Shown here: piece after piece, positions 12,004-22,919 of the stretch
Layout of the letters: each line of letters opens with the position of its first letter
Numbering within the stretch: position 1 is the stretch's first letter
Source of the DNA: Acarospora socialis
Taxonomy: Eukaryota > Ascomycota > Lecanoromycetes > Acarosporales > Acarosporaceae
Reading direction: 5' to 3'
Length of the DNA: 64,000 bases
Assembly (NCBI GenBank): GCA_025617375.2
Contig: JAMYGW020000002.1
Location: 1,178,001 to 1,242,000 of the forward strand
Program-made: the position numbers and the translations under genes
The notes under the pieces: generated by a model
What the model saw: only the letters and a program-made list of their open reading frames with translations
Database searches by the model: none
What the model was told of the DNA's origin: nothing

Positions 12004-12594
12004 ATGATCTATACCAGCAGCCGCAACGAGCTGGCGTTGGCATACAGTTGTTTGACCGCCACGCCACAGACAACAGTAACGTACCATGATCAGCTCGACG
12101 CGACGATTCGTCTTCGCTCTGCCCATGGCAAAAGCCCACAGCAGATAGTTCAAATGTTCCGCGAGAGCCAAAACTTTCCTCTGACCGTGTCGTACATCGA
12201 AGCTCGCCTGAAAGTCATTCCAACAGGGTGGCTTGACGCCTTCACGATTGATCTCTACCCGGAAGATGTGAAGAAGGTGTTTGGTGACGCATCGCTGGCT
12301 AGCTCCGAGACGCAGGCAGGGAAACCGGCAGGCTGGAACATGCATGTCGACGTGTATGTCAGCGAGATTGATGAGAATGATGAGGGTGTGAGGGATAAGG
12401 TCCAGGAGGCGTGCGGATTTGAGCCGCCTGTTGCGTTAGAGTGGCTGGTGGTGAGGTTGAGGGAGATAGCGGAGAACTCATTAGGATGGGTTTCACAGTA
12501 CGGGCCGCCGAACGAAAGTCTTAAGAGTCGTATCAAACGGAGGATGGCGGCGGATGGTACGGCTGCGGTCGAGAGTGGTGGACAGGTCAACTAG
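12004..12594 (+). CDS. Unrecognised 196-residue protein
   Basis: Single-exon frame of 196 codons. I do not recognise the family. The product is soluble-looking, with no signal peptide or membrane segment. Residues of about 35-75 (RLRSAHGKSPQQIVQMF, then SYIEARLKVI) have the helix spacing of a degenerate helix-turn-helix as seen in fungal Myb/SANT-like orphan proteins, but that is weak. The second half is acidic (SEIDENDEGVRDKVQEA) and ends in a basic patch (KSRIKRRM). Support for coding: amphipathic, non-repetitive composition, a TATA-like ATATATAT about 130 bp upstream, and a CA-rich leader. It stands alone between large intergenic gaps. Possibly a lineage-restricted gene. Confidence 0.55.
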   Translation: MIYTSSRNELALAYSCLTATPQTTVTYHDQLDATIRLRSAHGKSPQQIVQMFRESQNFPLTVSYIEARLKVIPTGWLDAFTIDLYPEDVKKVFGDASLASSETQAGKPAGWNMHVDVYVSEIDENDEGVRDKVQEACGFEPPVALEWLVVRLREIAENSLGWVSQYGPPNESLKSRIKRRMAADGTAAVESGGQVN

Positions 12595-15500
12595 GTTAAG
12601 TGGGTATGACGACGGCGACAATGGTTACTAGACTGCGGCTCAAGACGAGATAGACAGAGTTCTGGTGCGCTCGTCTGGTGGAGATGAGCTGTGAATCTCG
12701 AGATCAGTTACTGATCAGCGTTCTTTGTCGGTGAGAGGAGATAGAGATTTCTTTGGTTCCAAGAGGGATGAATCCTCCTTTCAGATTGAATCTTCTACCG
12801 GAAATCCAAATGTCTGTGTGATAACCCAAAGCCGTTCTGGTGCAATGGAAGGTTCATGTTGAAGAACGTCTTTCAAGATTGTTCTCTGTAGCACTCGAAT
12901 CAAACAAAATCTAGAGCCACACAGAAGGCTTTCAGGCCAGTATTGGATTAGTATTCTGACAACATCTATATTGTAGTTTTACTCCCAACTCTCCCTTGTG
13001 ATAGCTTCCAAGATTTGTAGCTGGGTTAGAATTCAAAGGTGTCTGTGCAGCAAGTATGAGTGGAGCGTTTGGAATCTGAGACAGTGTAATATCGGCAGCA
13101 AAATCGAAGGTGTGGGGGGCGAGGAGCACAGTAAATCAAATTCTTGAATATCAACAATAGCATCGGGGACACCGAGACATTCTAAATAGTCATGTGCATG
13201 TTATGTTGTCTCCATCTCACAGATCGAAGGTGTCTCCTCGTTGCTTGGATGGATCACATTCTGAGATAGGTCTGTTTGAAATCCTTCACTATATAGTCCA
13301 ATATCCCCGAAACGACTGCAGGGTGATGGCATGAAAGCATCTGGAGACGCTGCAGACCACACAGCTGGAGTTAGGCAATCAGAAATGATCAAGCAATATT
13401 GCTATGCCATTGTAGAGATCAGCGAGAAAAGCCCGTGACCTCATTGACAAGAGACACACGAGACAGCTTCGTCCTCCAGAGCTCCTCTTTGGGTTTCAGA
13501 GAAGACAGCCAATGGATATCTAGCTGCAGACCGTGGGATACTAGATACGGTATGGAAATGGGGAAGAAAGGCAGAGCCATGAAACAACGCAGGAGGCATA
13601 GATCTGCTCAGAGGCCGGCGCGGATGAGAGGATTTGTCTTGTCAAAGAAGTGTCACCCCTGGTGTTGACGTGGTTGGTTATGATCCTTCAGCAGATCACA
13701 TCCAGCTCGATCAAGCGGTGATGGTTCTGGATAGCATGGGGACCAGAACATTGTGATCGAGAGCACTCCGTCGACGGTGATCATGCCCCTAAGGTACTCA
13801 CAGATTGGCGGCCCTATAGTATGACTTCGATCCATGGCAACGGTATTTTCTATATATAGCACTTGCTGCCTTTGGTAGGAATGAGTCTCGAGGTTGCTAT
13901 CTTCCGGCATGAGATGGGTTGCCAAAAGCCATGTGGCAGGCCCGATTCGGAATTATTGACGTCGGTGTTGGCTGCCCGGATCGAATACGAAAAACATATC
14001 CAGTTACGGTCTTCTCCTGCTTTTCAAAGATCGACAGTTTCGGCCACGAGTGCACGTACAGTAGCAGCAACGTAGAGCATTGCAGTTGCAGCATACGATA
14101 TCGTCGTTACACCGCCTCATGTCTGTGGGTTTGTCATTGATATCGTGGCATGACGTAGTGAATAGCCCACGATGAGATGCTCATCTTAGTGCAGTGTGGG
14201 GTGCATATTGCAGTACTCGGACGGGAGAGAATGAAGGTAAGGAAACCTAGCATGGTAGATCTCCGTTTCATCGAGGAGAATAAAGCTTGAACACCTTACC
14301 AAGGTCGGCATGTGAAGGTAAGGTAAGGTGGATGCAGTCTATACTCAATAGGTAGTGTTTCTCCTTTGGTTGGTAACGATGCCTTGAAGAGAGCCTTACC
14401 TTACCTAGATGGTGGCAGTGCAAGGATAGCGTAGGTAAGCCCTGATTTGAAACTTGACGGATCCTCGTGAGTTGCGGCTGTGCTTCTTCATGTCTCAGTC
14501 GATATACTGTACCTTACAAAGTGAGGTAATCACTGCATTTAGCAGCATGATGATTTTCAAGCCCGACATCCAATCATCAACACCTTTTTGAACTACCCTT
14601 AGACGCCGGTAGAGAAAGTACCCAAGTACCCTCTTTGGTGGTGGGCACTGCAAGGTACGATTGTCTATCTTTGGGTGCATCCAAATTCACGACAGGCGCG
14701 CTTCCAGAAACTGTCATCTTTGCTCCCATAAAGCAATGGACCAACGCAGCATCACTGAAACGGCTTCAGCATTCTCTTTAGTCAATCATCAACACCACTA
14801 CTACTCACTTCCACACCATCAACGCTCGTATTCTACGGACGCCCATGCAACCCAGAAGCACAACGAGAACAACTAAGTTGGGAGCTTGCGCTGTACTGCT
14901 ACCAAAGGTACGATCGCACAATTAGATCTTCTCGATACCTACACTACCTTAGTCACCGACAAGCCCTCCCCTTATGACTCTCATGTTGCGCAGCCTCAGC
15001 ATGGCTTAGACCAGGGCCCTCAACCTTGAAACGATCGCGTGTTGACGATTGATTTGCTTGACCGTCAGATATAGCGCCCCGGCAACTCGCCCTCCATCAG
15101 CGCCAGTCTCAACTGACACTGGGTGGGCTATCGACAGCTTAGCTGCTGCCTGAGTAACAGCATCAACCAAAAAACCCGATATCCTCCAGGGTGCGGTTTG
15201 CTAATGCCGTCCTCGATCTTGAAGTAATATCTACTGCCGAGATCTCTAATCCGTTATCAAGCAGATCCTCGGCGGCGCGCCTACCAAACCTCCGATATCT
15301 CGTTTGAGACTGAGACTCTGATCCAAGAGTTGGTTATAAGCGCTGCCGAGCGTGTGGAGGAAGTTTGGGGATAACATTGTCCGGGGAGGTGAAACTGCTC
15401 TAGTGCGGAGGGTCTGCGTGCGCCGTCAATCCACAACCGGTTGAGGCGTCCCGTCAGCAGTCACGTCTTCCTGCGCCCCAGGCAGACTGTTGCTGCGTGC

Positions 15501-15740
15501 ACGCCCACGATCCACGCCCACGATCCACGGCATCTGCAGACGAAGAAGTCATCGGGAACACTATCCTCGGCTTGTAACAATCCATCCGTGGAAGGACCCG
15601 ATTTGTCTAGGGCCGCTCGAAATATTCCCCTGCTCTGCAGGAAGTTGACTCTGCCCTCCGCCTCGTTGGGGCAGGTGCTCCTGGTCCAAGCTCTACCTTA
15701 ATTGATCTAACAATAGATTGTCGATCAACGTTGCATCATC
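12595..15740. other. Intergenic region and probable long leader of the zinc-finger gene
   Basis: About 3.1 kb. No open frame here shows a domain. The word GGTAAGGTAAGG or its complement recurs (14,234-14,242; 14,317-14,328; 14,394-14,405). From about 14,780 onward the sequence resembles a CA/TC-rich fungal leader. A 13-bp direct repeat (ACGCCCACGATCC) is duplicated at 15,500-15,529. A possible upstream ORF sits at 15,441-15,701. Confidence 0.55.
15441..15701 (+). promoter_or_regulatory. Possible upstream ORF in the leader of the Crz1-like gene
   Basis: An 86-codon frame ends 39 bp before the main ATG. The peptide has no recognisable domain. If the transcript starts upstream of 15,441, it could lower translation of the main frame. 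Leader length is unknown, so this is tentative. Confidence 0.25.
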
Positions 15741-18117
15741 ATGGACGCGCAACAAAATCGTGGAAGATCACTGTCTGCTGGACATAGGAATCACAATATA
15801 AGCCAGTCGTCGTCGCCTCACCGATACCATGAAACCTCTACCGGCTTTGCTTTAGACCCCTCAGTCAGCACCTCGACATTCACAACCGGCGCTTTCAACT
15901 CCTCGAGCAACTCTCTGAATAGTGTTGGGGCACCCTTCAACGTCTCGACGCCATTCTTGAATTCCTCTGTTCAAGCCCAGAAGTACCCTCAGCCTAACGG
16001 GTTGGATGATACGTTCCTACAAGATCAAGGGCTACAGCAGTCTTTCAAGCAAGAGCATCACTTCCAAGGCCACGCATCCCCGGCGCCGCAATTCGGTCAA
16101 CGGGAACCGAGTATCCAGTACACATCTAACTTCCTTGACCCCAACACCAACAACACTTTCAACGATTTCTCTCTATACCAAAACACTGCAGGTGGTCAAG
16201 AGCAGACGTTTGATCCATCGTTCATGTTGGACCCGGAACTGCAGAGGTCGGGTCAACCACAAAATCAATCCATCAACCCCGCCGAGCTGATGAGCAACAT
16301 GTCCACTCCCAACCACCACACACCGACGCCTCCAAACCTCCTCCAGCCTGATACACACTCCTCCCCCGGGCAAAGAACTTCACCATCCTCCAATCAAAAT
16401 CCATTCTTCACTCCAAACCATTCGCGACACACTTCGCTGGACCCTTCAAGCGCTGCATACCCCCTCGGACAGCCCCAAAACGACTGGACAAACATGCTTG
16501 GAGCTGCCGCCTTCCAAAGCCATCGGAGAGCACCGTCTGAACACTCGGATGTGTCGTCTTCCGTCGCTCCGTCACCGTTCCTGACGCAGCAGGACAGCTT
16601 CGAGTCAATAGACCAAAACCACTCTCCTCTCCTGAACGCCCAGCAAGATCAGAGCATGTATCAAGACGCTCTAGCCATCGAGCGATTCAGTCTCTCCGAT
16701 ACGCAGCAGCAGCAGCATCAACAGAGGATAAGTCCGGGTCACAGCCCATATGTTTCGCCCCGGATCTCACCTCAGCATGGCCTGGGCATTAGCCAGGAGA
16801 ACTCTTTCATGCTAGCACCGAATATCAACAACCAGTTCGGCGGCGGTCCAGGACCAGAAATATATACGCATCAGCCGGAGGAGTCGTTTCCAAACTTCCA
16901 GCTCAGGAATGGATCAGCGGATTTGGGACAAGCTGCGCAAATGGCGCCCCCGGAGATTAACGTCGAATTTGCGCCGCCGTCAAGACAGTCAAGTTATGAG
17001 CCGACAAAGGCAAACAACGATCTGGATGCGCTGAGTCCGCCTGAGCGTGGTAAGCAGCGTTATTCAATCTTCATGAGTGTCTTCTAACAACACAACAGGT
17101 CGTACACGACGTACAAGAGCAAAGTCTGACCCATACGGCATACCAATATCACGGCCCTTCACGCACAACTCACCCACGCCCAACCTTGGTGCTGGCGACT
17201 CCGAAAACCGCAACCGATCGCTCTCCCCATTCGACTTCGCCGACGACCCATCCGCCTCCCGCGACACCTCCCCAAACTCCAAATCATCCCGCCGCTCCTC
17301 CACCTCATCGATTCCCAACCGCGACTACATCCTCGACCTCGCCGACCCGCAACGCCCTGGCGCCTCCGCCACAGACTCCAAACGCATCCAGAAACACCCC
17401 GCCACCTTCCAATGCACACTCTGCCCGAAAAAGTTCACCCGTGCCTACAACCTCCGCAGCCACCTGCGGACGCACACCGACGAGCGACCCTTCGTCTGCA
17501 CCGTCTGCGGCAAAGCCTTCGCCCGGCAGCACGACCGCAAACGGCACGAGGGCCTGCACTCGGGCGAGAAGAAATTCGTGTGCCGCGGCGAGCTCGCCAG
17601 CGGCGGCAGCTGGGGCTGCGGGCGCCGCTTCGCCCGCGCCGACGCCCTCGGCCGCCACTTCCGCTCCGAGGCGGGCCGCGTCTGCATCAAGCCGCTGCTC
17701 GACGAGGAGGCGCTCGAGCGGCAGCGTCTCTACAACGAGCAGATGATGGGCGCCTCGCACTCGCAGGCGCAACAGCAGCCCCAGCACGGCATCCCCGGCA
17801 GCGGCCCCATGGACCTGTCCGGCACCACCGGCGGCCTCAACAACAACAATAACAACAACGGCGCCTTCACCCTCCCCGCCGCGCTGCTGGCGCAGTATCC
17901 GGCCTTGCAGGGCCTGCAGTGGGACCAGCTCGGCGCGCCGGGGCCGGGCGACGAGGCGGAGTTGAGTGGACGCGGCAGCTTCGATGGCAGTGGAGGCGAC
18001 TATTTCGATGAGGATGATGGTGGTGGCGGGTATGTGAGCGGGCCCGGGACGGGATATGTGGCTGCGCAGCTGGGATGGGGAGGGCCGGATTGGGCGAGTG
18101 ATGTTGAGGGACGGTGA
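15741..18117 (+). CDS. crzA: Crz1-like calcineurin-responsive C2H2 zinc-finger transcription factor
   Basis: Exons 15741-17049 and 17099-18117 give 775 residues. The 49-bp intron (GTAAGC, branch CTAAC, CAG) joins PPERG to [11 protein letters not shown]. The N-terminal 530 residues are Gln/Asn/Ser/Pro-rich activation-type sequence with a short poly-Q. Two classical fingers ([42 protein letters not shown]) at about 540-595 are followed by the expanded third finger typical of Crz1 proteins ([17 protein letters not shown], then [10 protein letters not shown]). The C-terminus is Gly/Asp-rich. Family knowledge: calcineurin dephosphorylates Crz1, which enters the nucleus and switches on Ca2+, cell-wall and ion-stress genes. 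Candidate calcineurin docking sites of PxIxIT type are PSIQYT (near 128) and PEINVE (near 403). Symbol given by family resemblance. Confidence 0.88.
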
Positions 18118-18846
18118 GGATGGGATGGGAAGTGCTTTGTGCGTGCTGGAGAAGCGGAGAAGTGAGGTTTAGCTTGCTCTACGGGTTGGGTGGAGTGGAG
18201 GGAAGTGGTTGGGGACGTTCCCGTTTCTTGTCCCTTCATTTCTGGCCGTGTCGGTCTTGTTTCTTGGCCGTCTCCGACTCTACTCTACTCTGCGTGCACA
18301 ACGGTCTCGGCCAGTAGACTCTTTCCTTGCCTTGCACACATAATGCCCTCCTACCTTCCTTTTCTGCCGTCGGATCTCTTTCTCCGTCGCGATTTTGAAT
18401 TCGTTTCGATATCTTCCTCTTTTTGCGCCTTACATAAACTACTTCCTCGTCGTGTTTGTCAGGTCACGTCAGATCGAGATCGATAAAGGGTGGGTATGGG
18501 GGCTGGATTTGTTCAGATCATGTTACGTCACACTAGATACCACTTTCCACGCTCTTGGGTTTTTCTCTCTTCGGCGTTTTTGGATTCTTGAGAATTGCCT
18601 GATTTTACATCTAGGTAGCTAGCTTGATGAGGAGGTACGAATGAGAGTTTTATGGGTATAGATGGCTGCTTGGTCCTTGATGTCTGCTCCTGGGTTTCTA
18701 CGATTGAGGTCGATGGAACAATGAGATTCTGGAGTGGCGAAAGTGTCTTGTCTGGAAGCGACTAGGATGGTGATGTACCTCACACGGACCGTTCTGCGGA
18801 GTAAAGTGTTGTCGGTAACTGGGCCTGTGGATGTTGGAAGTGTTGG

Positions 18847-19044
18847 TCATGACGCCGAAAAGGTTGAGGTGGAGGAACGTTGGAGTGACGTTTCTCGCTG
18901 GACTGAGCGCGGCCTATAGGGGATGATGATCCGAGCCCTAGGAGGTAAGGAGGGAACGCCACGGTAGAATGGGATTCGGATAGTGTACGGTTCGTTTGCG
19001 GCAGGAGCTTGTTGTACGTTGTTCTTGGCTTCCGTGAGGTCCAT
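18847..19044 (-). CDS. Questionable 65-residue small protein
   Basis: The ATG sits in a strong start context (GCCGCCATGGAC), and codon third positions look gene-like for much of the frame. The peptide starts MDLTEAKNNVQQAPAANEPY and becomes Arg/Ser-rich; no domain is recognisable. An overlapping 154-codon frame (18,780-19,244) is low-complexity and probably spurious. It may be chance. Confidence 0.22.
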   Translation of the reverse strand: MDLTEAKNNVQQAPAANEPYTIRIPFYRGVPSLPPRARIIIPYRPRSVQRETSLQRSSTSTFSAS

Positions 19045-19397
19045 GGCGGCATCTTCGTGCTGGGAAAAGGTCTAGGCACAGCTTCGTGCCGGTGTCTCCT
19101 GATGTTCTTGTCTTTCCCTTGAGAGCAGCCAGGTACGCTTGATGACGATAGCCTTATCCTTTGATGGTCTCTAGAGCAGTCCGTCACACCACGGATGGCA
19201 TATGCATGAGTGTGGCCGTGGCAAGGTTGTGGGAATATCATCATTGTTTCGATTCATGCTCCCTCGAAGGACAGGGATGTGGATCTGGTAGTTGTTGCAA
19301 TCGTCATCATCGGTCTGATACAGGCCTCGTCCAGCTCAGAGGAAGTAAGGCATGAACAAGAAATAGAATAACAAGAACAACACCGAGTGAGTGAGGG

Positions 19398-19457
19398 TCT
19401 CTGGTGTGATCTCTGGTGTGATCTATGGTGTGATCTATGGTGTGATCTCTGGTGTGA
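19398..19457. repeat. 12-bp minisatellite in the COX18 3' region
   Basis: Five tandem units of TCTCTGGTGTGA; two of them read TCTATGGTGTGA. It lies about 25 bp beyond the COX18 stop, so it is probably in its 3' UTR. Confidence 0.9.
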
Positions 19458-19483
19458 TGATGGATCTGTTGTTCGATTCTGCG

Positions 19484-20500
19484 CTATTGCTTCGATAGCT
19501 GTGCTCCTAAAGCCGTAACCTTGGGCTTACATGGCTCAGGTGGTCGTTTGAAAGACATATATCTGTCTGTCAGGAGTTTGGTCACTATCGCTAGCACTGA
19601 ACTCGAAATCCAATAGAGCAAGAGTGCGCTGGGGAACTGAAGCATCAGCGGCCCAATCGCCAATGCGACTAGCTTCATCGCCTGTTCGAATCTTTGCACC
19701 CAAAGTGATGATTGCCTACCATCTCGAGCCTTGGAACGACTCATTAGGTGAAGATTTGCGAAGAGCGTACCCGAAAGAAGGAATGGTAGGACGAGTGCCG
19801 GATCTGGTGCCAACAGATCGGGAAACCACAGAGCACCTTCTTCAGCCAAGGAAGGCTCGAGTGGGACTGCAGACCCACTCAAAGCATTGAGAGTAGTGTC
19901 ACTGTCCGTCTCCACACCCGTGCCTCTGAATAGATTTCCTGTCAATCCCAGAAGTCCCTCGCCTGCACCACACATTCTCCGAAGAGTTTCCATAACTGCA
20001 AGCCAAACTGGGAACTGCGCCAGAGGCAGGAAGTTTTTCCAGTGTTGGCAACCCCATCTCCTATACAGTTCAATTCTCTTCGTTCTCACTCTGCGTAAGA
20101 TTTCCCTTTCGCATCGCTGTGGCCCCAGCTGTCGCATCGTGGTCAGCACCTGAGTCGTGATGACAAACCGCCAGGCATTCCTTAAGGGGAGCAGATCCAG
20201 CTGCCGCTGAGTTATTTGATGACTGGCATAGTGTAATGGCTCTGCAATACAGAGCCGAACGAAAACTGCAGTGAGTGGGATCGTTGCTGCCCAGGAGAGA
20301 CCGGTGAGCGCATGGAACCCGGTGAATACGTCGTGAATTTGACCAAGGACTGGTTCGATGAACTGATTCCGCTGGGTGTCATGAAAGCTGCGGAGGTTGC
20401 GGAGGGTTGTGGGGACATTTCGGGAGGATCGGTGGTATAGCGGAGGAAGTTTTTGAAGCGGGCGAAGAAGAACCATTGCCCTTGTAGTGGAGCTTGACAT
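19484..20500 (-). CDS. COX18: Cox18, mitochondrial inner-membrane insertase of the Oxa1/YidC family
   Basis: Single exon, 338 residues from the ATG at 20,500. The frame is open for 49 further codons to 20,647, but those lack targeting character, while the chosen start gives an Arg/Ser-rich presequence (LLRPLQKLPPLYHRSSRNVP). The Oxa1/YidC domain follows: TM1 at about 62-83 (GLSWAATIPLTAVFVRL), a charged loop with repeated Arg/Lys/Glu helices, a segment containing NFLPLAQFPVWLAVMETLRRM, and the last helices (KLVALAIGPLMLQFPSALLLYW). Family knowledge: Cox18 translocates the C-terminal tail of Cox2 across the inner membrane during cytochrome oxidase assembly. It shares a short divergent promoter (268 bp) with ALG11. 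Confidence 0.85.
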   Translation of the reverse strand: MSSSTTRAMVLLRPLQKLPPLYHRSSRNVPTTLRNLRSFHDTQRNQFIEPVLGQIHDVFTGFHALTGLSWAATIPLTAVFVRLCIAEPLHYASHQITQRQLDLLPLRNAWRFVITTQVLTTMRQLGPQRCEREILRRVRTKRIELYRRWGCQHWKNFLPLAQFPVWLAVMETLRRMCGAGEGLLGLTGNLFRGTGVETDSDTTLNALSGSAVPLEPSLAEEGALWFPDLLAPDPALVLPFLLSGTLFANLHLMSRSKARDGRQSSLWVQRFEQAMKLVALAIGPLMLQFPSALLLYWISSSVLAIVTKLLTDRYMSFKRPPEPCKPKVTALGAQLSKQ

Positions 20501-20768
20501 ATAACGATTCGATGGCTGCTTGTGCTCCGTGTGGCACTGATCAATCATCAGCGTCCCCTGGCCACTTCCCCGTAGTCGGAAGCTTAGAGGAATTAGAATT
20601 CCCAATGGTTGGGAATATGAGGTTCTCAATAGATCGGTGCTCGGCATTTCTATTGGCCGTCAGCGCGTCACACGCGCTGGAATGACCCTGCGTCCCACGT
20701 CATCGCTACAGCTATGGATAAGTCTATGAAATATTGACCTTAGGGTCAAGGGACACTTACTAACCAAA

Positions 20769-22596
20769 ATGCAGAGCTGGATCCCATCCTTCCTTGCTAT
20801 CTCTGTGATCTTTGCGTCCACATTGATCGCAGCACCTTTCGTGATACGTTTCGTTGGCCAGACCTTTGGATCGTACCTGCACCGCAAAACGTCTTCCCGC
20901 AGGGACCTCATCATAGCACGCGTCAAGGTCGAAGAAGACGAGTACAGGGCAAAGGAGCGAAAGTCACCAAAGTCCGAGGATGAGGAATGGGAACGCATAG
21001 AGAGCCATGGAGCCCGCACCCCAAAAACTGGAGATACGACAAACGCGGAGTGGGACGGAGTGATAGGGTTCTTCCATCCTTTTTGGTACTCTATTGCATC
21101 CTTGGAGGTTTTCAACTGATCGGTCTAACTATGATGTACAGTAATGCTGGCGGTGGTGGAGAGCGAGTACTCTGGGCGGCAATTCGAGCGACGCAGAAGC
21201 GGTGGCCGGAAGCAATATGCGTGGTGTACACTGGGGATCATGAAGTTGATAAGGCCGCTATGCTGGAACGAGTCGAGGTACTTATCACCTCCTCAAGGCT
21301 ATGATGCATTACGCGGCGCCCGCTGAACTGTTTCCATTACAGAATCGCTTCAACATTCGCCTCCACCCTCCTACTATCGTCTTCCTCTACCTTCAAACCC
21401 GGCATTGGGTCCTCAGTAGCACATGGCCTCACTTCACTCTTCTCGGGCAGTCCCTCGGCTCCCTTATACTTGCCTACGATGCTTTCTCCCTCCTTGTACC
21501 AGACATCTTCCTAGATACCATGGGCTACGCTTTTACTCTCGCCTGCTCAAAATTCCTCTTCCCTACCGTACCCACAGGTGCATACGTGCATTATCCTATC
21601 ATCTCGACGGATATGTTGGGCTCGCTTGTCGACGAAGCGGGGCAAGGTGTCAATGCAGGAACGGGCAAAGGCTGGAAGGGCTGGGCGAAGACGAGATACT
21701 GGCATCTCTTTGCGCGCCTGTACTGTTGGGTGGGAGGTGATATAGACGTCGTCATGACGAACTCGTCCTGGACGCAGTCCCACATCCGCTCGCTATGGGG
21801 TCCCAACCGAGCAAAACGGGCGAAGCCCTCCAACGTCGAGGTTGTTTTTCCGCCTGTTGCGGTCGAAGAACTCACACGAGCAATTGAAGTCAATCCGGCT
21901 AGTGAGCAGACGAGGGAGAAAATCCTGTTATACATTGCGCAATTCCGACCCGAAAAGAACCATACTCTCATCCTGCGGGCCTTTTCTGAGTTACTATTCC
22001 CCCCAGATGGCAAAGCGACGCCTGACGGGCTCAAGGGTACCAAGCTGGTACTCATTGGATCCGTCAGACACAGCGACGACGCCACCCGCGTGTACGATCT
22101 CCGACTGCTGGCGCACGAGCTCAAGATCAAAGACGACGTCGAGTTCGTCTGCGATGCTTCGTGGCCGGAAATACTGAAATGGCTGCGCAAGAGCTGGGTC
22201 GGAGTCAACGGGATGTGGAACGAGCATTTCGGTATTGGAGTTGTGGAATACCAAGCTGCGGGCCTGATCAGCGTTGTGAATGATAGTGGGGGGCCGAAGG
22301 AAGATATCGTTATTGAATACGAGGGTGGACCTACAGGTTGGTCTTGTAGTGCCTTCTATTTTGCACGGACTATCAACTGACAGACGAATACAGGGTTTCA
22401 TGCCACGACGGTGTCTGATTACGCACAGGCGTTCACGACAGCCCTGACGCTATCACGGGAAGAGAGTTTGGTAATGAGGCAGAGAGCTAGGGCTTCGGCG
22501 ACGCGGTTTACCGAGGAAGCGTTTGCGGCGCGGTGGATCGGGCAGATGGACAAATTGGTAGACTTGAAGACGAGACGTGTTACGACGGGACGATAG
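20769..22596 (+). CDS. ALG11: Alg11, GDP-Man:Man3GlcNAc2-PP-dolichol alpha-1,2-mannosyltransferase
   Basis: Exons 20769-21085, 21142-21277, 21343-22336 and 22394-22596 give 549 residues, the usual size. Introns are 56, 65 and 57 bp. Splicing yields [24 protein letters not shown] and GGPTG-FHATT, all diagnostic of the family. An N-terminal membrane anchor (about 4-30) precedes an acidic stretch. The C-terminal GT-B half has AQFRPEKNH and the GT4 EX7E motif in EHFGIGVVE (about 444-452). Family knowledge: on the cytosolic face of the ER it adds the fourth and fifth mannoses to the lipid-linked oligosaccharide for N-glycosylation. Its 3' end converges on the phosphatase gene with about 320 bp between. 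Confidence 0.93.
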
Positions 22597-22919
22597 AGGT
22601 TTGCTTTTAGCTGTTATATACCCGGCGAGCTTCTAGCTACAACTAGCATTGATTTTACTCACGAGTGCTCCGCGGAATATGAATATGGCGTGGTTGTTTA
22701 GAAGGTCGTAGTTAGAAGTACTTTTCTATGCAAGCTCGAATGCTATGAAGGTTTGTGATAATAACCTAAGGTATATGGATCGTAGATCGTCTGTCTGAGT
22801 TTGATACTGTCTATCAAGTCTTTGCGGCTTCTAAGGCAGCATAGAGAGAGCCATGGGTATCGTACATGACCTGTAAAATGATAACGCCAACATAGTCCGC
22901 AAATGAGAAACATGCTGGA
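22597..22919. other. Short convergent intergenic region
   Basis: 323 bp between two stop codons. It presumably holds both 3' UTRs; no repeat or RNA gene is seen. Confidence 0.6.

Larger units (their letters stand above)
18118..19483. other. Convergent intergenic region
   Basis: This lies between the 3' ends of the zinc-finger gene (+) and COX18 (-). It holds a 12-bp minisatellite near the COX18 stop and one questionable small frame on the - strand (18,847-19,044). Otherwise I see nothing recognisable. Confidence 0.6.

Noticed and set aside
17305-17787. 160-codon - frame opposite the zinc fingers
   Set aside because: Shadow frame, Ala/Gly/Val-rich, produced by high GC3.
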